NCBI RefSeq assembly: GCF_025211055.1
Contig: NZ_JAOARO010000088.1
Span: forward strand, 1-64,000
Source: Vallitalea sp.
GTDB taxonomy: Bacteria > Bacillota > Clostridia > Lachnospirales > Vallitaleaceae
Length of the DNA: 64,000 bases
Direction: 5' to 3'
The notes under the pieces were generated by a model. The model searched no databases and was not told the origin of the DNA. It saw nothing but the letters and a program-made list of their open reading frames with translations. Both the position numbers and the translations under genes were made by a program. The number at the start of each line of letters is the position of its first letter. Position 1 is the first letter of the stretch. Of the stretch, positions 1-7,555 are shown in pieces.

Positions 1-162
1 AAATATATTTCATAATCAAGGCGCGAAGCGCACATTTTTCGATGAATATGTCAATGGTTTTTGACAAAAAAGTGGGGGTTTTTAATAAAAAGGAATCTAG
101 AAGCGTTGAATTTACTGGCTTAGAGATTCCGAGAGAATATAATACTAATAGGAGGGAAAATA

Positions 163-578
163 ATAAAAAAGGCTGAAGAAAAGAATAAGGGAAATAAAAA
201 AACTAATAACCGTTTACTTAATTCAGATTTAGAAATGAAAAACTTACAGTTGAACAAGCAGAGGACATGTTAAAGCAAGATGGATATCCAATAGATTCAA
301 ACTATGCTCAGTTATTAAAAAATATAGCTTATCATTTGGCAGTGAAGTATATGCAACACTATTTTCAACTGCACACGAAGATAAAACAGAGGAGAAATTA
401 AACAAAAAAAGCCTCCGATGGTTATTATGAATATGAGCATAAAGAAATGGATTTACATAATAATGACGTAGGAAGACAATGTGTCTATTGGTATGAGATA
501 AGGCCAGTACTATCAGATAACACAGTTAAAAGTAGAGTACTAGCAAGATTAACAAATAAATCATCAGATATAATTTAG
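163..578 (+). pseudogene. decayed gene, DUF6973-like (toxin-type) protein
   Basis: A reading frame can be followed across three frameshifts. It starts in frame 1 at 163, just after a good ribosome binding site (GGAGGG at 151), but the start codon reads ATA. It shifts at an A-run near 238-242, again near 320-331, and again at an A-run near 403-410, then runs to TAG at 576. The joined protein would be about 138 residues. The C-terminal part contains EMDLHNNDVGR and, before it, TAHED. These resemble, from memory, the DUF6973 family often found as C-terminal domains of secreted or polymorphic toxins. Three frame breaks plus a lost start argue for a dead gene. Two of the breaks lie in A homopolymers, so base-calling error could explain part of it, though not the ATA. 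The family assignment is tentative. Confidence 0.5.
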
Positions 579-594
579 TTACATAATTAAACAA

Positions 595-635
595 TAAGAC
601 AGTAAGCATGATAATATATCGTACTTACTGTCTTA
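595..635 (+). terminator. perfect 12-bp inverted repeat after the pseudogene
   Basis: TAAGACAGTAAG at 595-606 is exactly complementary to CTTACTGTCTTA at 624-635, with a 17-base loop. It lies between the pseudogene stop and the next ribosome binding site. No clear T-tract follows on the plus strand, so termination is plausible but not certain; it could also be a regulatory hairpin in the leader of the next gene. Confidence 0.4.
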
Positions 636-663
636 TATGTGCGTTCATAAGGAGGTAAGGGGT

Positions 664-1098
664 ATGAAAAAGTTTATTATTATTTTAGGTATAGTGATTA
701 TTTTTTTATTTATTAGTGCATTTTTATATATGAATAGTAGAAATGATGTTGATTTTAGAATAGTAGACATGGGTAATGAAAGTATTACACAAAATGAATG
801 GATAAGAGATAAAAAAGATAATTATATTTATATTCACATTTCAAAAAATGAAAGATCAGGACTATATAGTATTATAGTTCTATTTAATAAAAATTATAAA
901 AAAAATCTATATGTTACTACTGAGGTAGATGCAAATATGGATCAGGGAGTATTAACCATTAACTTTGATGATACATTGGCGGCAGATGATATTTATGTTA
1001 ATGATAGATTTGCAATTCAATTTACTCTCAGATCAGAACCTAAAGAAATTAATGTTTATCATAATAATGAAAAGCAAGATGTTATTATGAAAAAATAA
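664..1098 (+). CDS. small membrane-anchored hypothetical protein
   Basis: Predicted 144 residues. I chose ATG 664 rather than the upstream in-frame ATG 637 because AAGGAGG at 649-655 sits eight bases before it. Residues 4-22 form one hydrophobic segment, an uncleaved membrane anchor or signal peptide, followed by a polar domain of about 120 residues rich in Asn, Asp and aromatic residues, as in exported beta-rich domains. No Cys lipobox and no recognised catalytic motif. The gene stands alone, flanked by hairpins on both sides, among decayed genes. I do not recognise the family. The likely location is the outer face of the cell membrane. Confidence 0.7.
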   Translation: MKKFIIILGIVIIFLFISAFLYMNSRNDVDFRIVDMGNESITQNEWIRDKKDNYIYIHISKNERSGLYSIIVLFNKNYKKNLYVTTEVDANMDQGVLTINFDDTLAADDIYVNDRFAIQFTLRSEPKEINVYHNNEKQDVIMKK

Positions 1099-1189
1099 TT
1101 TTTTAGTATCACTTATTAATTATTTAGATAAGTCTTAAGAAATAGTAAATATTTAAGAAGTAAAGTACTGATTAGTACATAACAATAAT

Positions 1190-1217
1190 CTACCTTAATT
1201 GGTAGGCTTTATTTTTG
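1190..1217 (+). terminator. weak hairpin with T-rich tail
   Basis: CTACC (1190-1194) pairs with GGTAG (1201-1205) around a six-base loop, followed by GCTTTATTTTT. It is a short stem, but the placement about 90 bases after the stop at 1098 suits a weak intrinsic terminator. Confidence 0.4.
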
Positions 1218-1220
1218 CAT

Positions 1221-1260
1221 AAAAAAAGCGATAGTTCTAAGGGCATACTATCGCTTTTTT
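1221..1260 (+). terminator. bidirectional intrinsic terminator
   Basis: AAAAAGCGATAG (1223-1234) pairs with CTATCGCTTTTT (1248-1259) around a 13-base loop. A-run and T-run flanks make it usable from either strand. It isolates the small membrane protein gene from the broken XRE gene. Confidence 0.8.
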
Positions 1261-1384
1261 GAATCTATCCGAAATTCTAATAACTATATAAAATTATACA
1301 CCATATATTTTGCATTAGTCAAATATTCCACAAATTTATATAACTAAAGCAATAAAATGCATAATTTTACAGGAGTGATACAGT

Positions 1385-1586
1385 ATGGTTGATATTAAAG
1401 AATTAATACTTAACTTAAAGAAGAAAAAGCAGAAAGAAAAATATTAGTCAAACTAACTTTGCCAGAATGGCAGGAATATCTAAAACAACTCTTAGTTATA
1501 TAGAACAGGGTAAAACCGATCAAAAATATTCTACACTGGAGAAAATTAGTAACGCTTTGAATGTTAAAATTGTTATAATTGAGTGA
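1385..1586 (+). pseudogene. frameshifted XRE-family HTH regulator
   Basis: ATG 1385 follows AGGAGTG (1371-1377) and starts a short frame, with ELILNLKKK, that ends at TAG about 60 bases later. A second frame continues from the A/G-rich run near 1417-1441 to TGA 1584-1586. It contains SQTNFARMAGISKTTLSYIE, a textbook Cro/CI-type helix-turn-helix, then STLEKISNALNV. Joined, the protein would be about 67 residues, the normal size of a minimal XRE repressor. A single insertion or deletion in the A-rich stretch explains the break. It may be a real frameshift, a sequencing error in a homopolymer region, or, less likely, a programmed shift. Confidence 0.65.
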
Positions 1587-1601
1587 AAATCTTAGACAAT
1601 A

Positions 1602-1617
1602 GTTCAGTGCACTGAAC
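1602..1617. promoter_or_regulatory. 16-bp perfect palindrome, possible operator
   Basis: GTTCAGTGCACTGAAC is its own reverse complement. It lies 16 bases after the stop of the broken XRE gene and about 45 bases before the candidate small RNA. A dyad of this kind suits a dimeric repressor such as an XRE protein. No binding partner can be assigned from the sequence. Confidence 0.4.
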
Positions 1618-1662
1618 CAACATTCAGAAACCTATAGACCTATTTTTGTGGTAAAATATACC

Positions 1663-1807
1663 TAACAGCGTTATTTAATAATGCCTAAGAAGTCGGGACT
1701 AAACTTAATACATGGTAATATAAACGTGGGAGGTTGGCTACCTTGTATTAATAAATAATAATATAATCGAGTAGGAGGAATATCAATTAATGATATTCCT
1801 CCTACTC
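1663..1807 (+). ncRNA. candidate structured small RNA
   Basis: There is no convincing ORF here. Two hairpins stand out. Bases 1707-1717 pair with 1739-1749 (ten of eleven), with GGGAGG (1728-1733) in the loop. GAGTAGGAGGAATATC (1769-1784) pairs perfectly with 1792-1807 around a seven-base loop. A TAAAAT box at 1652-1657 could be a -10, though the -35 is poor. The second hairpin lacks a T-tract. The region fills the gap between the broken XRE gene and the end of the convergent rubrerythrin gene. It does not match any riboswitch class I recall. The remaining sequence to 1938 holds nothing clear. Confidence 0.3.
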
Positions 1808-1938
1808 TGTGGGAAGTGGAAAAAGGTTAAATGGTTTTTGGCAAATATCCCACTATTTTCCCACCTAAATAATAAATACAATTTGTGTACTTTAAATAAA
1901 AACTAGTAATAGAATGGTGTTTGCAAAAGCGTAAACCC

Positions 1939-2484
1939 TTATCCAAAATACCTATCAAGCAATCCCTTAAACGCCATACCATGTCTAGCTTCGTCTTTGC
2001 ACATTTCATGAACTGTATCATGAATAGCATCATAGCCTAATTTTTTAGCTTTTGTTGCAATATCTTTTTTACCAGCACAAGCACCATGTTCAGCATCCAC
2101 TCTCATTTGAAGATTAGTTTTAGTATCAGATGTCACAACTTCACCTAATAATTCAGCAAACTTTGCCGCATGTTCTGCTTCTTCCCAAGCAATACGCTTA
2201 TATGCTTCAGCAACTTCAGGATAACCTTCTCTATCTGCTTGTCTAGCCATAGCAAGATACATACCAACTTCAGTACATTCTCCTGTAAAATTCATTTTAA
2301 GACCTTCTAAGATCTCTGGGTCAACATCTTTAGCTACTCCAATTCTATGTTCATCAGCCCAAGTCATTTCTGTATCATCTTGTTCTACAAACTTACTAGC
2401 TGGTGCCTTACATTGTGGACATTTCTCTGGTGCACTATCTCCTTCGTGAACATAACCGCATATTGTACAAACATATTTTTTCAT
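1939..2484 (-). CDS. rubrerythrin, reverse domain order
   Basis: Predicted 181 residues. The N-terminal rubredoxin domain has CTICGY and CPQC (two CxxC knuckles, about residues 6-26). It is followed by a ferritin-like diiron domain with [21 protein letters not shown] and [12 protein letters not shown], which carry the Glu and His ligands. Rubredoxin first is the reverse arrangement typical of clostridia; classical rubrerythrin has it last. The family reduces hydrogen peroxide (and often oxygen) with electrons from NAD(P)H through rubredoxin reductases, in the cytoplasm of anaerobes. It is monocistronic, with RBS AGGAGG before the ATG, its own strong promoter and a PerR/Fur-like dyad, which suggests peroxide induction. 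Confidence 0.95.
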   Translation of the reverse strand: MKKYVCTICGYVHEGDSAPEKCPQCKAPASKFVEQDDTEMTWADEHRIGVAKDVDPEILEGLKMNFTGECTEVGMYLAMARQADREGYPEVAEAYKRIAWEEAEHAAKFAELLGEVVTSDTKTNLQMRVDAEHGACAGKKDIATKAKKLGYDAIHDTVHEMCKDEARHGMAFKGLLDRYFG

Positions 2485-2529
2485 ATCTAATATCCTCCTT
2501 GAAGTTTATATTAATAATAATTGTTAATG

Positions 2530-2542
2530 GATAATTATTATC
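2530..2542. promoter_or_regulatory. PerR/Fur-like operator of rubrerythrin
   Basis: GATAATTATTATC is a 6-1-6 dyad that resembles the core of PerR and Fur boxes. It lies just downstream of the rubrerythrin -10, near the expected transcription start, where a bound repressor would block transcription. PerR control of reverse rubrerythrin is known in clostridia; here it is inferred from the site. Confidence 0.5.
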
Positions 2543-2552
2543 TTATGGTAAT

Positions 2553-2580
2553 ATTATAACATAAAAAAAATGGTTGTCAA
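2553..2580 (-). promoter_or_regulatory. sigma-A promoter of rubrerythrin
   Basis: Reading the minus strand, TTGACA (2580-2575) and TATAAT (2558-2553) are both perfect consensus, separated by 16 bases. Transcription would start near 2546, about 60 bases before the ATG. Confidence 0.8.
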
Positions 2581-2630
2581 TATAAAATAAAATAAATTTG
2601 AATATTTTTTTGTAGTACGGGCAATATAAT

Positions 2631-2655
2631 TTTGTGAGTAATCTTTACTCACAAA
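2631..2655. promoter_or_regulatory. 25-bp dyad, 11-bp arms
   Basis: TTTGTGAGTAA (2631-2641) and TTACTCACAAA (2645-2655) are perfectly complementary with a three-base spacer. The compact spacing is that of a repressor operator rather than a terminator. It lies between the divergent rubrerythrin and tetR genes, about 50 bases upstream of the rubrerythrin promoter and 250 bases before tetR. Confidence 0.45.
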
Positions 2656-2759
2656 TACTTGTAAGTGAATATTTACCATTTAACATCATTATTTTTGACA
2701 GAAGTCTAAAAGAAAGGTGTGGTTAGGGTGAAAGGACATTTATAAGTAATATATGATAG

Positions 2760-2790
2760 AGACTAGTAGCCATTAGGTTACTAGTCTTTT
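2760..2790 (+). terminator. hairpin upstream of tetR
   Basis: AGACTAGTA (2760-2768) pairs with TACTAGTCT (2779-2787), then a short TTT. It lies before the tetR promoter, with no annotated gene between 2656 and 2760. A short transcript may end here; a TTGACA at 2695-2700 has no obvious -10. Nothing else clear is seen in the 2485-2823 gap. Confidence 0.45.
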
Positions 2791-2823
2791 GACTATGTAA
2801 ATTTTAAAATTTTAAGATACTTA

Positions 2824-2853
2824 ATTGACTATTATGGTCAATAGATATATAAT
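2824..2853 (+). promoter_or_regulatory. tetR promoter with overlapping dyad
   Basis: TTGACT (2825-2830) and TATAAT (2848-2853) are 17 bases apart. The inverted repeat ATTGAC (2824-2829) / GTCAAT (2837-2842), spacer seven, covers the -35 and part of the spacer. This position suits an autorepressor, so the TetR protein encoded next is the likely ligand. Confidence 0.6.
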
Positions 2854-2900
2854 TATATTGAACATGTTAAAGGTTTTTATGATATATAGGAGAGGTAATT

Positions 2901-3506
2901 ATGTATGAAGCATTTAATAAAATTAAGAAAGAAAAACAAGATAAAATAATAAATAGTGCTATGGAAGAATTTAGTAAATATGGATATGAAAAGGCATCTA
3001 CTAATAATATTGTATCCAATGCTAGTATTTCAAAAGGATTATTATTTCATTATTTTAGTAATAAACAAGGATTATTTAACTTCTTAATAAATTATAGTTT
3101 TGAAGTAATGATTAAGGAAATAAATGAAAAAGTTAATTGGGAAGAAATGGACATTTTTGAACGTTTGAAGGAAATTTTTATGATAAAGATGAAAGTATCT
3201 AGGAAATATCCACGTCTTTTCCATTTTTTCAATATTATATTAGAATACAAGAGTGTTGATGAAATAATGAAAGAAGAGAGAGTGAGTAATCTATTATCTA
3301 AAATCTATTATCAAGATATTGATTATACTAAATTCAAGAAAGATATTGATCCAGTAAAAGCTCTCAATATTATTAAATGGACTTTTGAGAAATATGGTGA
3401 TGAAAATCTAAAAAAATTCCAAACAGAAGGATTAATAGACTTTGACAAAATATCAATAGAAATAGATGAATACATTGATATTCTTAGATTAGCATTTTAT
3501 AGATAG
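2901..3506 (+). CDS. TetR/AcrR-family transcriptional regulator
   Basis: Predicted 201 residues, the usual TetR size. Residues 12-60 form the DNA-binding domain: IINSAMEEFSKYGYEKAST, NIVSNASISKGLLFHYFSNK, with the LFHYFSNK recognition helix end typical of the family. The remaining 140 residues are an all-helical ligand and dimer domain that diverges too much to name a ligand. RBS AGGAG lies before ATG 2901. The dyad over its own promoter suggests autoregulation. No efflux pump or other usual TetR target is adjacent; the next gene, deoB, starts 128 bases later in the same direction. The regulon is unknown. Confidence 0.9.
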   Translation: MYEAFNKIKKEKQDKIINSAMEEFSKYGYEKASTNNIVSNASISKGLLFHYFSNKQGLFNFLINYSFEVMIKEINEKVNWEEMDIFERLKEIFMIKMKVSRKYPRLFHFFNIILEYKSVDEIMKEERVSNLLSKIYYQDIDYTKFKKDIDPVKALNIIKWTFEKYGDENLKKFQTEGLIDFDKISIEIDEYIDILRLAFYR

Positions 3507-3634
3507 TTTTTTAGATTACCTCAACTTTTAATAAAAAACAGACATGTGTCGTTTATAAGTCGTTATCTGTATTATATAATTAATTTAAATAGATGTAAAA
3601 TAATAATATAGTATATAATAAGGAGGATTTAATT

Positions 3635-4807
3635 ATGATAAGCAGAGTAATATGGATAATTTTAGACAGCGTAGGTATGGGTGAATTACCAGATGCAGAT
3701 AAATTCGGTGACATAGGAAGTAATACTATAGGTAATATTGCAAAACAACTAAAATTAGACGTGCCTAATATGAGAAAACTTGGACTAGCAAATATAGAAG
3801 GAATGGTTAATTTAGAAAAAGTAGAAGAGCCAGAAGGTGTTTATGGTAGGATAGGTGAATTATCTAACGGAAAAGATACAACTATAGGTCATTGGGAAAT
3901 GGTTGGCATTTATTCTCCTATAGCGTTTCCAACTTATCCAGATGGATTTCCTGGGGAAATCACTGATAAATTTGAAGGGTATGTAGGTAAAAAAATATTA
4001 GGTAATAAACCTGCTTCAGGAACTGCCATACTGGAGGAGTTAGGTAAAGAGCATATGGAAACAGGACGTCCTATAGTTTATACTTCAGCAGATAGTGTTT
4101 TTCAAATCGCAGCACATGAAGATATAATACCTATAGAAAAATTGTATGATATGTGTAGAGAGGCTAGAAAAATATTATCTAATGAACATGCTGTTGCAAG
4201 AGTAATAGCTAGACCTTTTCTAGGTGAACCAGGATCATTTTATAGAACTGCTAATAGAAGAGACTTTTCTTTGGTACCACCAAAAGATACTTTACTTGAC
4301 ATTCTACAACAGAGCGGTAAAGATGTTATAGGAGTGGGTAAAATAGAAGATATCTTTTCAGGTAAAGGCATAACAGAAGCTATCCATACTAAAGATAATA
4401 TGGATGGTGTGGATAGAACCATTGAATATATGAACAAGGATAATAAAGGGCTAATATTTACTAACTTAGTTGAGTTTGATTCTAAATGGGGACATAGAAA
4501 TAATGTAGAGGGGTATGCAAAAGGTTTGGAAGAGTTTGATATGAGACTTCCAGAGATTATTAAAAATATGAAAGATACAGATGTCTTAATGATTAATGCT
4601 GACCATGGCTGTGATCCAACAACACCAAGTACAGATCATTCTAGAGAATATGTACCTTTCTTGGCTTATGGAAAAGAACTTAAGAATAATGCAGATTTAA
4701 AAACTAGAAAAACATTTTCAGATATTGGACAGACGATAGCAGAAATTTTAGATGTAAAACAACTTGACATAGGTGAAAGTTTTTTAAATGATATTAAAAA
4801 TTGTTAA
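3635..4807 (+). CDS. deoB: phosphopentomutase
   Basis: Predicted 390 residues, the family length. It converts (deoxy)ribose 1-phosphate to (deoxy)ribose 5-phosphate in nucleoside salvage, in the cytoplasm, with two Mn ions. Visible metal and active-site motifs: ILDSVGMGELPDA at the N-terminus (Asp11), KDTTIGHWEM containing the phosphorylated Thr, and ADHGCDPTT followed by TDHSREYVP near residues 320-345. RBS AAGGAGG is nine bases before ATG. It is followed after 62 bases by pyrimidine-nucleoside phosphorylase, which supplies its substrate, then by a dacF homologue. The order drm(deoB)-nucleoside phosphorylase-dacF is also found in Bacillus subtilis. Confidence 0.97.
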   Translation: MISRVIWIILDSVGMGELPDADKFGDIGSNTIGNIAKQLKLDVPNMRKLGLANIEGMVNLEKVEEPEGVYGRIGELSNGKDTTIGHWEMVGIYSPIAFPTYPDGFPGEITDKFEGYVGKKILGNKPASGTAILEELGKEHMETGRPIVYTSADSVFQIAAHEDIIPIEKLYDMCREARKILSNEHAVARVIARPFLGEPGSFYRTANRRDFSLVPPKDTLLDILQQSGKDVIGVGKIEDIFSGKGITEAIHTKDNMDGVDRTIEYMNKDNKGLIFTNLVEFDSKWGHRNNVEGYAKGLEEFDMRLPEIIKNMKDTDVLMINADHGCDPTTPSTDHSREYVPFLAYGKELKNNADLKTRKTFSDIGQTIAEILDVKQLDIGESFLNDIKNC

Positions 4808-4869
4808 TTCATTAAATATTAACTGCTACATTATGAACCAATTTTCGTCATAGAAGGGATGATGTAATC

Positions 4870-6195
4870 ATGAGAATGTATGATATAATAGAAAAGAAAA
4901 AATTAGGTAGGGTGCTTTCAGAGGATGAGATAGAATACTTTGTTAATGGTTATACAGAGGGGAAAATACCAGATTATCAAGTATCCGCACTTTTGATGGC
5001 TATATATTTTAGAGGTATGAACGAGCAAGAAACATCAGTATTGACACTTGCTATGGCTAAAAGTGGTGAGATGCTAGACTTATCTGAGATTGATGGTATA
5101 AAAGTTGATAAACACAGTACAGGTGGAGTAGGAGATAAAACTACTTTGGTTATTGCGCCAATGGTAGCTGCATTAGGAATTCCAGTCGCTAAGATGTCAG
5201 GTAGAGGTCTAGGTCATACAGGTGGAACCATTGATAAGCTTGAAGCATTTGATGGATTTAGTACAAAAGTTGAAAAAGACACTTTTGTTAATAATGTAAA
5301 TCAAATTAAGATAGCAATAGCTGGTCAGACAGCTAACTTAGCTCCTGCTGATAAAAAATTATATGCACTTAGAGATGTAACTGCAACAGTTGATAGTATT
5401 TCACTGATTGCTAGTAGTATTATGAGTAAAAAAATTGCATCTGGTGCAACTGCTATTGTTTTGGATGTTAAAACTGGTAGCGGTGCATTTATGAAAAAAG
5501 AAGAAGATGCTTTTGAACTTGCTAAGGAAATGGTGAATATAGGTACAGGATTAGATAGAGACGTAGCAGCTATTATATCCGATATGGATCAACCATTAGG
5601 AAGAGCGGTCGGTAATAGCTTGGAAGTCATAGAAGCCATAGAAACATTAAGAGGTAATGGGCCAAAGGATTTACTTGAATTATGCTTAACACTGGGTAGT
5701 TTCATGGTTAGAGCTGCAGGAAAGACCAAAACAGCACAAGAAGGAAGAAAATTACTGGAACAGACAATCAGTAGTGGCACAGCTATTAAAAAATTAAAAG
5801 AATTGGTTCATGCACAAGGTGGAAATGAAGATTTTGTTGATAATACAGAATTATTTACAAAAGCTAGTATAATAGAGCCAATAAACGCAGCTAGATCAGG
5901 ATATGTTAGTCATATTGAAGCAAATGAGATTGGCGTAGCCTCTATGATTCTTGGTGGTGGACGAGAAACAAAGGAAAGTATTATTGATCTTAGTGTTGGT
6001 ATAGTTATTGAGAAAAAAGTAGGAGATAAAGTTTCAGAAGGCGATATTTTAGCATATATACACGGAAACGACCAACAAAAAATTAAACTTGCAAAAGAAA
6101 AAGCTTTGACTGCATATGAGTTTTCAGATGGAAAACCAAAAGAGACTAAATTTATTAAGGGAATAATTACCAAAGATGGAATAATTACCAGTTAG
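4870..6195 (+). CDS. pdp: pyrimidine-nucleoside phosphorylase
   Basis: Predicted 441 residues. It phosphorolyses uridine, deoxyuridine and thymidine to base plus (deoxy)ribose 1-phosphate, feeding DeoB. Hallmarks: [12 protein letters not shown] (about residues 80-91, phosphate binding) and [17 protein letters not shown] (family signature), with the C-terminal alpha/beta domain ending in a biotinyl-like fold ([16 protein letters not shown]). ATG 4870 is ten bases after GAAGGG; ATG 4876 is too far from the site. In B. subtilis the equivalent position holds a purine nucleoside phosphorylase, so the salvage specificity of this operon is pyrimidine-directed. Thymidine phosphorylase (deoA) is the near relative and cannot be fully excluded. 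Confidence 0.93.
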   Translation: MRMYDIIEKKKLGRVLSEDEIEYFVNGYTEGKIPDYQVSALLMAIYFRGMNEQETSVLTLAMAKSGEMLDLSEIDGIKVDKHSTGGVGDKTTLVIAPMVAALGIPVAKMSGRGLGHTGGTIDKLEAFDGFSTKVEKDTFVNNVNQIKIAIAGQTANLAPADKKLYALRDVTATVDSISLIASSIMSKKIASGATAIVLDVKTGSGAFMKKEEDAFELAKEMVNIGTGLDRDVAAIISDMDQPLGRAVGNSLEVIEAIETLRGNGPKDLLELCLTLGSFMVRAAGKTKTAQEGRKLLEQTISSGTAIKKLKELVHAQGGNEDFVDNTELFTKASIIEPINAARSGYVSHIEANEIGVASMILGGGRETKESIIDLSVGIVIEKKVGDKVSEGDILAYIHGNDQQKIKLAKEKALTAYEFSDGKPKETKFIKGIITKDGIITS

Positions 6196-6306
6196 AAAAA
6201 AGGTATAAATTTCTTCTAAAAGCTTACTCTAATAGTAAGATATTGAATTATATATAGAGCAGTTCCTTTAGTAAAAGATTATGTGAGTATAAGGAGTGAG
6301 CAATAA

Positions 6307-7485
6307 ATGAAGAAAAAAATATTTTGTTATTTACTTTCTCTAGCTTTATTTATAGGAGGTACATGTAATGTATCTGTACATGCTGAGAAAGAACCAAAAG
6401 ATAAGTTAGAGTTAACAGCAAAATCAGCTATATTAATGGAACCAACAACAGGTAAAGTATTATACGAGAAAAATGCCCACGAAAGATTAAGACCTGCAAG
6501 TATAACCAAAATTATGACATTACTATTGATGTATGAAGCTCTTGAGAATGGTAAAATAGGATGGGATGATGAGGTAGTTGTAAGTGAACATGCTTCTAGC
6601 TTCGGGGGATCTACTATTTTCTTGGAAACTAATGAAGTTCAGCCAGTAAAAGAGTTAGCAAAAGGTATCGCTGTTGCTTCTGGTAACGATGCAGCAGTAG
6701 CTATGGCAGAGCATATAGCCGGAACAGAGGGCGAATTTGTTAATATGATGAATGCCAAAGCCAAAGAATTAGGTATGAAAGATACTAATTTTGTTAATGC
6801 ATGTGGACTTGATGCAGATGGTCATTTGACTAGTGCAATAGATATAGCAATAATGTCAAAAGAACTTACAACTAAATATCCACAGGTATATGATTTAACT
6901 AAAATATGGATGGATAAGATAGTTCATCAGAGAAAAGATGGAGAAGAAATAAGTGAATTAACAAGTACCAACAAATTATTGAAATGGTATCCAGAATATG
7001 CTACTGGTTTGAAGACAGGTTCTACAAGTTTAGCTAAATATTGTTTATCAGGAACTGCTAACAAAGATGGTTTGAATTTGATAGCTGTAGTGATGGCAAC
7101 CCCTAATCATAAAGAACGTTTTAGAGAAGTAATGAAGATGTTAGATTATGGATTTGCAAATTGCAAAATGTATAAGGACGCCATAAAAGACAAAACATTA
7201 GCTAATGTTCCAGTAAAAAAAGGAACGCTTGATAGCATTGACTGTGTTGGAGCGGAAGATTTCAGTTGTATTTTAGATAGTAAAGAGCAGCAAGAGATAA
7301 CTAATGATGTTGAAGTAGAAGAATTTGTTGAAGCTCCTATTGCTACAGGTGATAAAATAGGGGAAATAGTGTATAAATGTGGTGAAAAAGAAGTAGGTAG
7401 AGTTGACCTAGTAGCAGCTAACGAAGTTCCTAAAGCTACATTGAAGTTTTATCTAGGTAAAATTCTGAAAATGTTTTTTCAATAA
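6307..7485 (+). CDS. dacF: D-alanyl-D-alanine carboxypeptidase, DacF-like
   Basis: Predicted 392 residues, a low-molecular-mass penicillin-binding protein that trims the terminal D-Ala from peptidoglycan stem peptides outside the cell. A signal peptide occupies residues 1-26 (cut near VHA-EK). The three serine-enzyme motifs are intact: SITK (near residue 67), SGN (near 119) and KTGST (near 236). A beta-rich C-terminal domain and a hydrophobic or amphipathic end (KFYLGKILKMFF) suggest membrane attachment, as in PBP5. RBS AAGGAG precedes ATG. Its place after deoB-pdp matches the B. subtilis dacF neighbourhood, where it is sporulation-linked; spoIIA genes do not follow here, and I see no good sigma-F promoter. 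Confidence 0.93.
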   Translation: MKKKIFCYLLSLALFIGGTCNVSVHAEKEPKDKLELTAKSAILMEPTTGKVLYEKNAHERLRPASITKIMTLLLMYEALENGKIGWDDEVVVSEHASSFGGSTIFLETNEVQPVKELAKGIAVASGNDAAVAMAEHIAGTEGEFVNMMNAKAKELGMKDTNFVNACGLDADGHLTSAIDIAIMSKELTTKYPQVYDLTKIWMDKIVHQRKDGEEISELTSTNKLLKWYPEYATGLKTGSTSLAKYCLSGTANKDGLNLIAVVMATPNHKERFREVMKMLDYGFANCKMYKDAIKDKTLANVPVKKGTLDSIDCVGAEDFSCILDSKEQQEITNDVEVEEFVEAPIATGDKIGEIVYKCGEKEVGRVDLVAANEVPKATLKFYLGKILKMFFQ

Positions 7486-7503
7486 GATTCTAGCAATATT
7501 TCA

Positions 7504-7551
7504 AAAAAGGCTTTTCATAATATATTCAATCATATTATGAAAAGCCTTTTT
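7504..7551. terminator. 20-bp bidirectional terminator
   Basis: 7504-7523 and 7532-7551 are perfectly complementary over 20 bases with an eight-base loop; the arms start with AAAAA and end with TTTTT. It serves both dacF (plus) and the AraC-type gene (minus, stop at 7556). Confidence 0.92.
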
Positions 7552-7555
7552 GGCT

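Noticed and set aside
1790..1897. Short plus-strand frame beginning at ATG 1790 after AGGAGG
   Set aside because: The ribosome site is buried in a 16-bp perfect stem and the 35 codons resemble no protein; better explained as part of the structured element.
1827..2033. Minus-strand open frame of 68 codons at the rubrerythrin 3' end
   Set aside because: Out of frame with rubrerythrin and overlapping its last codons; no ribosome site; composition not protein-like.
6196..6306. Sigma-F promoter for dacF
   Set aside because: GTATA-like elements occur but no GG-containing -10 lies at the right spacing.
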